Of a DNA stretch of 64,000 bases, positions 1 to 11,202 are shown one piece after another; positions within the stretch are counted from its first letter, which is position 1, and every line of letters starts with the position of its first letter. Below the pieces are notes generated by a model, which saw only the letters and a program-made list of their open reading frames with translations, ran no database searches and was not told where the DNA came from. The DNA is from Apostichopus japonicus (taxonomy: Eukaryota; Echinodermata; Holothuroidea; Aspidochirotida; Stichopodidae). Both the position numbers and the translations under genes were made by a program. The DNA lies in NCBI RefSeq assembly GCF_037975245.1, contig NC_092572.1, positions 8,263,501 to 8,327,500 on the forward strand, in the 5' to 3' direction.

Positions 1-105
1 TCCGCATATTAAGCGGGAGGCCCGGGTTTGAATCCCGGTGGAAGCTGGAAGTTTTTTCACTGTTCTGGATTTTCCAACTCACTACAATTTCAATTATATG
101 TATAT
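1..105 (+). mobile_element. tRNA-derived SINE, 3' part (5' cut by window)
   Basis: It starts inside the anticodon-like stem, has a B-box arm GGGTTTGAATCCC and a 3' body ending CAATTTCAAT, followed by (TA)n. It is the same copy as at 32527 in the paralogous unit. Confidence 0.65.
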
Positions 106-120
106 ATACATAACTATATA

Positions 121-174
<54 letters not shown>

Positions 175-707
175 TATATATATATATATATAACTATATA
201 TCTCTCTATATTAAGATATATATTTATACATCAATATATATATATATATATATATAGCGTATGAATATGATCTCGTATCTGGAGCTGATTCATGCCTCCT
301 CCAGCTGTTCAAATATTGTTTAAGATCTCCTTTCGTCTTAGTCTTAGTCTGTTTTAGGTGTCGTGAAATACGGTACTATTTAGCTTCGTCATTTTCAACC
401 GGTGACTGATTGTAGGGGGAAAAAGTATCCTAGCCAACTATTAATATAAGATTATCATTGACGAAAGTTGTAGTCTATTGAGATGCGATACTTACAGTTT
501 TGAAATCAATGTGAGTGCACTTCTTGTAACGATACATTATATTGGTGATCAAATTAAAATAGTTACGTTTTAATTTTAAGTTTTATGTTAGTAGAATTGA
601 TAACAATATATAATTTTAAGAGGACACTTATGAAAGATGAATATCGATGTCATTCCTTTTCACTTTTCTCTGTTCCTTTGATACCGACTGACTTCTGACT
701 GGAACAG

Positions 708-905
708 ACCAGTCGATGTACTGGATTAGTGATGATAAGGTTACTTGGACTGAAGCAGTGGATAGATGCCGCAATTTATCCAACAATGGTCACCTCGTGC
801 ACATTGACAACGAAGAGGAGAATGATGAAGTAAAGGCCTTTCGAGAGCAAACCTTAGGCGGGTTTACTTGGATCTGGATAGGCATCCATGACTCGGAAAA
901 TGAAG
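708..905 (+). CDS. CTLD exon F1, gene A
   Basis: This exon is 198 nt, phase 1 at both ends (acceptor AACAG, donor GAAG|GTAACA). It starts QSMYWISDD and contains the first domain cysteine (DRCRN) and TWIWIG. The Met where many CTLDs have a Cys (SMYW) means the optional N-terminal disulfide of long-form domains is absent. Confidence 0.8.
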
Positions 906-1810
906 GTAACAAACAAACAAAAATATTGAAACAGCCATCGTCTTTGGTAGCTAATGCCCCGGATCGTGATCAGAAATATGCATAATATTACTGAAACTAC
1001 CTTCGGATATGATGAAAGTAGTCACAACGCCATCCGTAATTTATTTTCACTAAACTAGAAGTCACAATCAACATCTCTTTACTCAACAAAAAAAAAAATA
1101 CAAAACGATCTTATTAGGTACCAGTGTCTATTTAATGTATTAAGTTGTCGATATGCTTATTATTTGAATTTAAAATTGATAGGTCCTGATAATGAATTGT
1201 GGTGATATGATGTGTTAAATTGAATAATAAAAATTAACAATTCAATTGGAGGATTAATATCTAATATGAAAATGATCAGCTTTGTTAACTCATCTTAGAT
1301 GAAATACTGGCAGAATGGATTGCTGATTTAAATTGGGTAGCCCTACTAGGTTTAGTCATTTAGTATTATTTCAATTAGCTTACTTGCGAACAAAGAGAGG
1401 GACAATAGAGGTAGGTGTGCGTTGGTAAGCTTTCTGAGGGTTAAAAAACAACTGGTTTATTTGAACATGAATATGAGGTAGGTTTAGAAAATATTCAGTT
1501 AGCTAAATTAGTTGACAATACTGGTGATATTTAGTGTATCAACAATTGATATACGTTTCTTTCCGCTAATATATTGAAAAGCATTGGACAAGTTGATTTC
1601 TTAATTGGTATTGTGTTTTTATTTCAAGGAGAATGGACATATGAGGACGGTAGCAACCTCACGTATGTCAATTGGCGTAACGGAGAACCAAATAATGGAA
1701 ACGGACAGGAAGACCAAGACTGCGCGGTGATGAGAAAGTTTGGTGATTATATCGACGGGAATTGTGAATGGAATGTAAGTTTTTGTTGTGAATATTACGT
1801 TGTTATTTAA
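708..1810 (+). CDS. Lectin gene A, last two exons (C-type lectin domain), partial
   Basis: Two exons, 708-905 (F1) and 1629-1810 (F2), joined by a 723-bp GT-AG intron, encode most of a C-type lectin domain; upstream exons lie outside the window. F1 follows an AG acceptor at 706-707, is read in phase 1 and carries the W..A...C helix and a WIGI motif (WIGL in the family). F2 carries the W-YEDGS and VNW core, an EPN carbohydrate-site motif, and the second, third and fourth domain cysteines. The product ends EYYVVI-stop. EPN usually predicts mannose-type calcium-dependent binding, but the downstream WND site reads YID, so one calcium ligand (Asn) is missing. Family membership is firm; sugar specificity is inference. 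Confidence 0.85.
1629..1810 (+). CDS. CTLD exon F2, gene A
   Basis: The exon starts after TTTCAAG and completes a Gly codon with the last base of F1. It has GEPNNGNG, then CAVM, then YIDGNCEWN and FCCEYY. The TAA stop at 1808-1810 overlaps an AATAAA hexamer at 1809-1814. Confidence 0.82.
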
Positions 1811-1814
1811 TAAA

Positions 1815-2528
1815 AGACAGGATTGACTAAACAAAAGGAACGATAACTGTTAAAAGAGTAAAGAACATCGTTAAGGTTTCGACATTTTCTTGTCTTGTGT
1901 TGCTCTTGTTGAACTTTTACCTAGACATAATTCATACTTGTTATACATCGGTCGAATACGGCCTTCTCAATACGTTGTACTTCTACTAATCAAACACCAA
2001 TGTAATACTTGAAGAAAAAAAAAACTTATTTTTCAACCAGCGAAAGAAATTAACTGATTAATTAAAAATGTGATAAGAAAATAACAGAGAAAGTAAAATA
2101 AAAGACGAGTGTACTGTATTGCGGGTTTTATATTTACTTCAACGACATCATCTTTTCTGGAAAAATGGGAGCGGGTTTGATGGAGTTCAAACAGGAGAAA
2201 CAGAATCATAAAAAATACTTGAAGTTACATTTAAAATAGTAAAAAGGAATTCTAAATATACGTAAATAACCACGTAGCTAGCCCCCCCCCCCCGCCACCC
2301 CTCACAAAAGGACTTAAAAGATAATATAAAATAGTTTAAAACAAAGAGGACACCATGGTAAGAAAAATGCACTTGTTATCACTGCTTTAGAAACCAAATC
2401 AATTTTTCAAAAAAAATCAAGAGTTAAACTTTTTATTTATTTTATTATAATTTTCTTCTACTGTTTACAGTAAAATATAAGCATCAATTACTGATCACGT
2501 TATATCTTAGCAATGTATGGACGTATTG

Positions 2529-2618
<90 letters not shown>

Positions 2619-3542
2619 GTATATATATATATATATATATAAACATAAGTTAATAATTCGATAATGTAAATAATTTGATGTACTCAAACTTAGGACACTA
2701 ATGTAAGAATGTCTCGATGTCAATAGTTTATTTAACGGAATTCGAAAATGGAAGTACTTTGATGTATTAAGATTAAAAACATTCATGTAATAATGGTTTG
2801 ATGTTATATGTATAAGGAAAAGAATCTGAAATAAAAAATACCTGTTTTGTATCTATTTGCGACTTGCACACTATCACCTGTCCGTGAAGAATGTTTCAAT
2901 CAAATGGATTTACTAAAACGATTAGAAAAAAGTTAGGCTACCATCTGAAAATCTCGCATGCAGTATAAAACCAGGGAGTAGTCTTCGTTACCCAGCCGCC
3001 GCGCATTTTCACCTTTCGGACTCTTAGTTCGACGTGTAACAGCTCTGCAGTAATTACTGTGCAACCTGTAACACATGTTACAGTGTTGCTAACACAGCGC
3101 AGTAGTTACTGATGCACGGTTGTGGAACATGAACAGTAGTTACTGTACTAGCGATGAGTATCGGGTGTCAGGGCACTTCAACTGAAACTTTCTTTGTTTT
3201 TCTTTATAACTTCTTAATCGTAAATTCGCAAACAAAAGTGATATTTGTACAAAACAAGCTACATTTTGATGAAATTCTAGGAACTGAGAACTTTGATAGC
3301 TATGAAAACGTTCCTAATATATCAGGTTTCAAAGATAATTCAACAAGGAGATTATAATGGTCTAATTAAAGCTTCCAAGGAGCTAAACTGACATCACAGA
3401 CCTCCTACTGTGACCCAACTACCTGGAGTAGATTAGCCAGTCAAAATAGGTTACATTAAATCAACCATATCTCGAATTAGGGGTATGATATTGAGATCGG
3501 GTTTTTAACTAGCGGTGTGAAATTTATATGTCTTCAGTATAA
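1815..3542 (+). other. 3' flank of gene A
   Basis: The first 900 bp match the 3' flanks of genes B and C, including a poly-C run near 2281, a (TA)n tract and two minisatellite units. A TATAAAA at 2966 with GC-rich sequence after it could be a promoter, but no gene follows that I can support. Confidence 0.5.
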
Positions 3543-4230
3543 TGTTATGAAATAGTGATACCATCTCTTTGATGTTACCGAAACACTCCATCGAGACACC
3601 TTACAGGCCTCTTATGTATTTATCTAGGTCATGGATTCAGTTTTCCCACGAGAAGTTTTTAACTATCTTATTGAATCTTGGTACAGGGCCTTTTCCCAAA
3701 ATAGATTCCATTATGTCTGTGGAACATTCGAGAAGGTTCTCTCACGTGGTATGGAAGTTTCCATAGAAAGGGGATGGACTTCCAAACTCCCAACCAATCA
3801 GGGCAGATCAGTGCCAGCGCACTTATTTTTATATCGTTAAGTTAATACAGGATGGTCAGGTTATTGGCTGCCTACTGATTATGCGCAGTGGGATTTTATA
3901 GAAGTAGGGTATAAAAGGAAAAGGGGGCCGAAAGTTTATCACTCCGCCGAAAGTTCATCACTCCCTCTAATTGCGTAATTGACGGAGTCAAGTCAAATCA
4001 TTGTAATTTAGTTTTATTTGTAAAGAGAATCGACAGAGAAGAAATTATACCGAATCAATAATCAAATCCTATCTTGTCAAATTGTTTTTCTGTGAACTCA
4101 TTGTTTTCTTCCGTTCGAGACATCTCCTGAAGAAGCATAAATACGGCATCAAGATAACCCCAGTACCTTTCTATCGCGAGTCCCGATATAGTTTTACTAT
4201 CGGAGGAAGCGGGCTCGTCACAATATTACA
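3543..4230 (+). repeat. 5' LTR
   Basis: TG...CA terminated, 688 bp. It contains a TATA box (TATAAAAG at 3910-3917), followed by two near copies of CCGAAAGTTYATCACTCC, a likely promoter and start region. Confidence 0.92.
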
Positions 4231-4248
4231 TGGTGGAGATCGGTTGCT
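4231..4248 (+). promoter_or_regulatory. Primer-binding site of the LTR element
   Basis: TGGTGGAGATCGGTTGCT starts directly after the 5' LTR. TGG matches the CCA end of a tRNA; I cannot name the tRNA. Confidence 0.6.
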
Positions 4249-4897
4249 TTCTTCAGGAACAAAACGGTAACGGAACTGTTCACAACTTTCGTTCGTTACG
4301 ATCAATAACGAACAGGAGATTTTTTTGGCCCGAAGACCTAACGAGGAACACAACGTATGTTCACGACCTTGCCTAACATACACACTCTGCGATGGAAGTC
4401 AGCCTATACTAGCCTAAGTCTGTACACCGGAACCACTGATCTGTACACTAACGTTAATCAACCCAGCATGCAGTTCGCGTTTGAACATTCGCGCAACTAG
4501 TACGTGGTTAGTCATACTACAGCTCAAAACATCAGAACTGAACATTTTCGCGATCTAAGCCTCTACCCGATGTTAACGGCGAACGAATCTGAAGTTCTTA
4601 CGAGATGTAGGCCCACCTGCTACCGCTACTACCTGCCGCTACTACTACTACTAACCGAGGGACTTCAATCATCGTTTGCAGTTCCACTACCAGTTCTTAG
4701 TTAAACTTAAGGGTGAGTGAAATCATGCCAATTTGTATCCCAACAACCCCTATTTGAGATCAGAGTGTACCGATAAGTTATTTTAATCGTGTCCATGTAT
4801 TGCATATTTGTTATTTGTATTACGGCCGATAGTGTGTTCAATTAAGTATAGGCACATGTTGTATACTCGTAACTAGCCCGATTGTATTCAGCATATA
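4249..4897 (+). other. 5' leader of the LTR element
   Basis: Between primer site and gag ATG there is no credible gene. It is likely untranslated leader containing packaging signals that cannot be read from sequence alone. Confidence 0.6.
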
Positions 4898-5842
4898 ATG
4901 TCCGTCAGTGAACAGGAAACTTCGACCTCTGTTATGCAGAAACATAGGCCCACTGATTTTTTGCCATCACGATTTCAGGGCGATGTAATTGATGCAGATT
5001 TAGCCGAAGCTCATTATTTGGGATTTGAAGATTATTTATAGGTGCATAAATTGCCGTCCCAAACCACCCCTGTAGCGGAAGAATTTAATGAAATATGTCG
5101 CATATTTAAGCGAACACTTAAAGGCCAAGCCAGACTCTGGATTGAAAACAAAAATTTTTCAACTATTGCTGATCTGCGCAAGCAATTCCTTGCTCGTTTC
5201 AGTCCAGGCACTTCTTCTTATGCAAAATTACAGGCATTTCACGCATTAAGCTATACGCCAGGTGATACAGCTCAAGCTCATTTGGCCAAAATTTCCAAAG
5301 CTGCAGCACAATTAAGTTATGGCGAGGACCAAATTAGAGATAAATTGATCTCGACCCTGCCTTTGCAATGCCGCTCAGCAGTGTTAATGTCTGCATCACC
5401 AAAAGCAACAATTGCAGATTTGGTCATGAAAGTACAGTGCTATTTTGACTTACAAATCCAAAGTCAACCCACAGCTTCTTCCGAACTATTTATGGCAATG
5501 CACGACAAAGCATCTTCTGTTCAGACTCCTACTATTTCTGCATCTTCTGAGATACACGAGTTGTGTAATAAAATTCAGGAGTTAGAAACCAAGTTTGATC
5601 AGTCACGTAGGTCAGAATCGCAAGACAATCCAAAAGATATGAGGCAAAGATATAGTTCTCGTGATTCTCGTGGTCCTAGGACAGGTCAGAATAATAACAG
5701 GAGAAGGTTACCATATTTTAATCCTTCAATCACATGTTACTACTGCCAAAATCGAGGTCATTTTGCACAATATTGCCAAATTCGCCTAAGCCATGAAATG
5801 GAGGCTAAGGTAAACAGAGTACCAACACAGAATTTTCAGTAG
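4898..5842 (+). CDS. gag: gag of the LTR element, interrupted by an in-frame TAG
   Basis: The frame opens at ATG 4898, meets TAG at 5039-5041 after 47 codons, and stays open from there to TAG 5840-5842. It has a capsid-like N-terminal region with RLWIE and LRKQFLARFSP, typical of Ty3 gag, and a C-terminal zinc knuckle CYYCQNRGHFAQYC (CX2CX4HX4C) for nucleic-acid binding. No ATG-started product covers the capsid region, so this copy is defective unless the stop is read through. Pol lies in the -1 frame relative to gag. Confidence 0.82.
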
Positions 5843-5871
5843 GGAGCACTTATGATTGCACTCATCATACA

Positions 5872-8800
5872 GTGACTCCAGACAAAGTACCAAGTAAAGG
5901 AAGATCGAAACGTAAAACAAATAATATTTGGAAGAATAGTAATATTCCTAGTTCTAGATATACAGGGAACGACCGTAATGTGGATATTCAACTGGACACA
6001 CGTAATTTTGTAAGAGGTACTTTACATGATGGTAAAGGAATTTCATTGTTGTTTGATAGTGGAGCGACACGCTCTATCATTTCTTCGTCTACAGTGCAAA
6101 ATTCAAAGTATTTATCCTCTATACAACCAATCTCAGTTGATGTAGTAAACCTAAAGTTGGGTAATGGTCAGTTTATTCATGCGTATAGCACGATAACATT
6201 TCAGGTCAAAATTCAGGGTCATGAATTTCAGCTTTCTGCTTTAATTGCTGCAAACCTGACAGGTATTGACTTAATATTAGGTAGTCAAACTCTGAAGGAA
6301 TTGAATGGATCTTTGGACTTTACCACAAATTGTTTTAGAATTAAACAAGCCAAAGTCTTCCTTAGGCCAGTGCAGAGATTTGTTATTTACCCAGGTCAGC
6401 AAAGATACATTACTGTACAGGGACGTCTTCCACTATATGCACGAAATGCAGATGTGGTTATTAAACCGTTTCCTTTAATATCTCGTATGTGTCCTTCACG
6501 AATGTTAGTGAAAATGCATAAAGGTAGAACAAAGATTCTACTAAGGAACATGGGTAACCAGAAATTTTGTCTGCATCCTTCTCGCACCGTGGCTCATTTA
6601 GATTTAGCAGATATCATTACGGTCACAGAAGACATACCTACTGATTCTCTAGATTTTCTCAATGTCATGAGAGACATCGAAAAACCGTCTCTTTTTCGAA
6701 CCAACTCTAAAGAGAATCGTGATGCAATTACACGATATAATTTACATCGTTATCCACATTTTACAGCCGATGATCCCCTGGTTTCCAAATCCGAACAGGA
6801 AATCATGAGAGATAACATTCATTTGGAACAAAGTATTCTGAATGCTTCAGAAACAGAAAGCATATATGAATTTCTAGACTCACATAGAGATGCATTTTCT
6901 CTTTATGGTGAATTATCTCACTGTCCAAATTATGAGGCTGATATTACGCTTACTAATGATGAGCCGTTTTACATACGTCCCTATAGACTTTCAGATGAGG
7001 ACAAAGTCATTGTCGCCAGTGAGCTTGACAAATTAGTGCGATTAGGAATCTTAGCGGTAGGACATCAGTCTTATACTTCACCGGTTTTCCTCATTCCAAA
7101 GAAGGGAACAGAAGACAAAAGGGTTGTCACAGATTTTCGCTACTTGAACAGTAGAACAAAACGTCTCAATCACCCATTTCCATTACTGAATGAGACTATC
7201 CGTACCATAGGGTACTCTGGAGCCAAAATTTTGGGTGTTCTTGACTTAAAGTCTGCATTCTTCTGTCTGCCACTTAGTGTTCATGCACAACAATATACAG
7301 GTATTGCTTTATTTCATGGAGGAAAGCATTATTATTATAAACGCTTACCACAGGGATTGAATTTATCTCCAGCGATCTTTCAGTCGAAAATTAATGATAT
7401 TTTGGCAACGATCCCAAATTCAAATAAGTTCTGTATTGCTCATCATGACGATATTATTGTGTACAGTGCAGACAAACGATCTCACAAACAACACCTACAG
7501 GCAATTTTTAAGGTTTTAATGGACAACGGATTGAAAATCTCTCCGAAAAAGTGTAGCATTTTCCAAAATTCAGTCCGATATATGGGACATTTGCTCTTAA
7601 TAACCCCAGAAGGTGAGGCTTGTATCCAACCTTTGCATGACAGATGTGCAGCGATTAGGAACACACCGAAACCACACAATATTAAGTCAGTAAGACGATT
7701 TGTAGGTGCAGTTAATTATGTGGCTTCATTTTTCCCAAATATGCAAGCACTATTGAGACCATTACATCATTTGAGTCGTAAGAGAAAGGTATTTAAATGG
7801 ACAGAGGAACATCAGTGTGCATTTCAAAATATTAAAGAGTTATTGTGTAATCCACCTATACTGCATATGCCACAGAAATATGGTCGTTTTGTATTATATA
7901 GCGACACATCACGAGTAGCAACAGGATCATACTTGACACAAAGAGTTAATGGCAAAGAGAATATTATTGCATATTACTCTAAGATATTACCACCAGCATG
8001 TCAGAGGTATAGTGTAACTGAATTAGAAATGATGGGTCTATTTATTAATGTGACAGCATTCAAACATTTATTGCAAAATGTAGAATTTGAGGCATATGTT
8101 GATCACTCTGCCATTGTTGAATTGTTTAGATCAAAACAAGAACCAGCAACTTCACGCTTACGTAAGCTTCTGTTCAAATTGTCAGAATTTACATTTCAGG
8201 TTGGTTACAAAAAGGGCTCAGAATTGGTTTTGGCAGATTATTTGTCTAGAGCACCACAGGAATTCCACTCTGAAATAGATCAGGTTGCTCAAGAGGTCAA
8301 TTCTTATGAGGATTTTTCAACTCCACCTAAGGAGACATTTAATCCAATCATGACAAGGTCAAAGGCAAGGTCAATGGGAGTCAAAGTTCCAGATTTATTT
8401 CCGAATAAAGTCACAAAGGAGTCCAAGCAGGATTCCCCAGCCAAAGTATCAACAAATAGAGTTAAAATGACATCCGTTCCTAAGGCAACACATTCTAATG
8501 AGCATGTTACACAGAGACCACAATCTGAGTCACAAAAGACGACTACACCAGTTATTTCTACTGATAAGAGAGATACATATAGTCAAAGGCCTACTATTAC
8601 TATGCCGAATGAAAATCGACATACATATAGTCCTGACATATTAGTTGTGCCAAATTTTACAAGTGTTTCTCAACCTACAGAGCCAAGATTAGTGGATCAG
8701 AGTAGACATAGAGTGCCAGAGGTAGTCAGAGAACCACCACCAGAATTATTTGTTCAGCCAAAGCCAGTCATAACAAACATTGATCATTTGGTTACAGGGC

Positions 8801-10740
8801 ACATTCCAAAACAAAAGGAATTGAATAAAGTCATGAAGGCAATTCAAGGAAAGCTGATCAAAAACTATGATCTGCCATTTGATGTAAAAGAGTTGCAAAT
8901 TCAACAACAAACTTGTCCTTACTACAAACCAATTTATGATTTTCTTGCACATGACATTATTCCAAGTAATGTTAAGCATGCTAGAACTGTTCGTTCTCAA
9001 GCAGAGGATTATTTGTTATGTAATAGTTTGTTATTCAGGATATTTTTGCATGAGACTAATGATGCTAAGATGACTCTTCAGTTAGTCGTACCTGAGACTA
9101 TGGTGGAACACATAATATCTCGATATCATGATGACTTGTTAAGTAATCATCAGGGTGTAATGCGTACATATTTGACAATTAGACAGCATTTCTATCTGCG
9201 CAATATGTTTCAACGCATCAGTAATTATATTCAGGCATGTCTCCGTTGTCAAGAATTCCGTAAGAAACCGGACAAATTGAGACAATATCATGCTCGCATT
9301 CCTGATTCTTATCGTCCTTTTGACAGACTTAGTCTAGATTTCAAGACTATGCCCATAACGGCTACATGATTTAAACATTTGATGGTTGTTTGTGATGAGA
9401 TCACTAGATTTGTTGTATGTGTTTCTCTTAAGACTCTTGATGCTGAAACAATATGTGAAGCATTATTGCAGAGGGTAGTCACAACTTTTGGTCCACCGTC
9501 TTGTATCATAAGTGATGCGACAGCTTCTCTTACAGGAAAATTAGTGGAGCTCTTAAGTAAAGCTTTAGGCATTGAACACAAGTTCATCAGTATAAGCAAT
9601 CATGGAAGCTTACAGGTTGAAAGACACATTCAGACTCTTTCAAATTTCCTCAAAGTGAACTTAAATCAGTTTGGTACGGATTGGGTACGATTTGTCCCAA
9701 CATCAGCCTATGCATATAACACATTTTCCTCTCCTCAGTTAGGTAGCTATAGCCCATTTGAACTTGCATTTGGACGTAAGCCACCAAATCTTACAAATTT
9801 ATCATTTAATCCAATGGCAGGATTATCACAATCTCATGGAGAATATGCTGCATTGTTAAAGAAACGATTTGATCATTTGTCAAGGGTAATGTTAGTCTTA
9901 CAAAAGAAGCAACAAGATGCTCAAAATGTTAAGATAAGTGCAAAACTGGACAAAGGTGCAATTTATTCAACGGGTCAATTAGTGTATCTATATAAGCCAA
10001 CGTCTTCCTCCTTGACTGCGAACTCTCGCAAAATTGCTGCTGAATGGTGTGGACCATTAGTGATCCATCAAGTTTTAGATAGGACTCATTATTTGTTGGC
10101 CACTCTCAAAGGAGAAATTCTTAGTGATGTATTCAATTATAACAGGCTTAAACCATGTTTTGTAAGAGCATCTTCTGAAACTAAGAATATCACCAACATT
10201 CAGAAATTGCGTCAGGTCTTGAAAACAAAAGGTTCATCAAGTGAAAAGGTTGCACGAATGCGAAATGTTTTAAGTATTAACACTTCTAACGCAGAAAATG
10301 TTAATGTCATGCAAGATGCACATATTGAGTTTCATGATGAGTTTGGTAACATTTTGCCAGGGGTAACTTCAGATCACATCATGTGTCTTGTGACCACTAA
10401 GCCAATGAATGTTGCATCCTTTCTAGAGAATAGAGCACATAATGAAGGATTAGCACTTCCATATCCTTCCATGAAAGATAGCATATTAAGGCAAAAGAAA
10501 GTTTTTGCAAATGCTCCACAAGGAGACATGAAAGTCCAACGTGCTCGATACAAATTGGGTGAATTACAAGTTCTGGTCACCTATCAGACACCATGTTTTC
10601 CATCAGGCTTTAAGAGTCATGATTTTTGGTGGAATGTAGGAAAATATTCCAACACAGGGGAAATAATGAATTTTCTCCATGAAAAGGGATTGAACATTAC
10701 AGGCAATCCAGGCAGGATGTTGCAAACATTATATGGTTAG
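5872..10740 (+). CDS. pol: pol of the LTR element (PR-RT-RH-IN), in-frame TGA inside integrase
   Basis: The frame is open from 5809 to 9366, has TGA at 9367-9369, then continues in the same frame from 9370 to TAG at 10740; 5872 is only the first plausible codon. Domains in order: aspartic protease (LLFDSGATRS near 6050), reverse transcriptase with AHHDDIIVYS near 7440, RNase H (LYSDTS near 7895), a linker of about 200 residues, integrase zinc finger (H..H..CLRC near 9236), the integrase core (Asp in SLDFK, Asp in IISDAT, Glu in QVERHIQ) and a GPY/F-like module (CGPLVIHQVL). About 180 further residues follow that I do not recognise. Expression may need a -1 frameshift near the gag stop. The TGA separates the first catalytic Asp from the rest of the core. 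Confidence 0.88.
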
Positions 10741-11202
10741 TATGTACAGTACAGTATAACTGCATATTGCTTTAAGTTCAGATGAACAGGTGTTTTACCC
10801 ACGATTGTATGAATGGAATGCGTCATGGCAATTACCTGCATACCTATTAAGTGGAAATCATTGTACTGTATGGTGTAACGATATAAGCTTTATTGTTAAA
10901 AACACCACTAAGTGACCTAGTTTCATCTTTTATAACAAATGTGTAATGAGTATACATTATTTCTCCTTATGAATTCGTTCAAACGTTTACCCGGCAATTA
11001 GAACATATCCGGAATATTAGCAACATGGGTTTTCATATATTGAGAAATATTTTAAGGATATTTACATTGCATCATTGATGTTATATTGAAGGCTATTCAG
11101 AGACAGCATTGAAGATGTGCAACTTTTGCTTACAGCAACAGTTATCGAAGCAAATGAAAGTATAGATCTTTTGAGGAAATTATGTATATGGTCAATTCCA
11201 CG

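Noticed and set aside
2281-2295. Poly-C runs in the lectin 3' flanks as possible G-quadruplex elements
   Set aside because: The run is a single homopolymer of variable length in each copy, without the spaced G-tracts needed for a convincing call.
3631-3840. Short open frames inside both LTRs
   Set aside because: They occur twice only because the LTRs are identical; they have no domain features and overlap promoter sequence.
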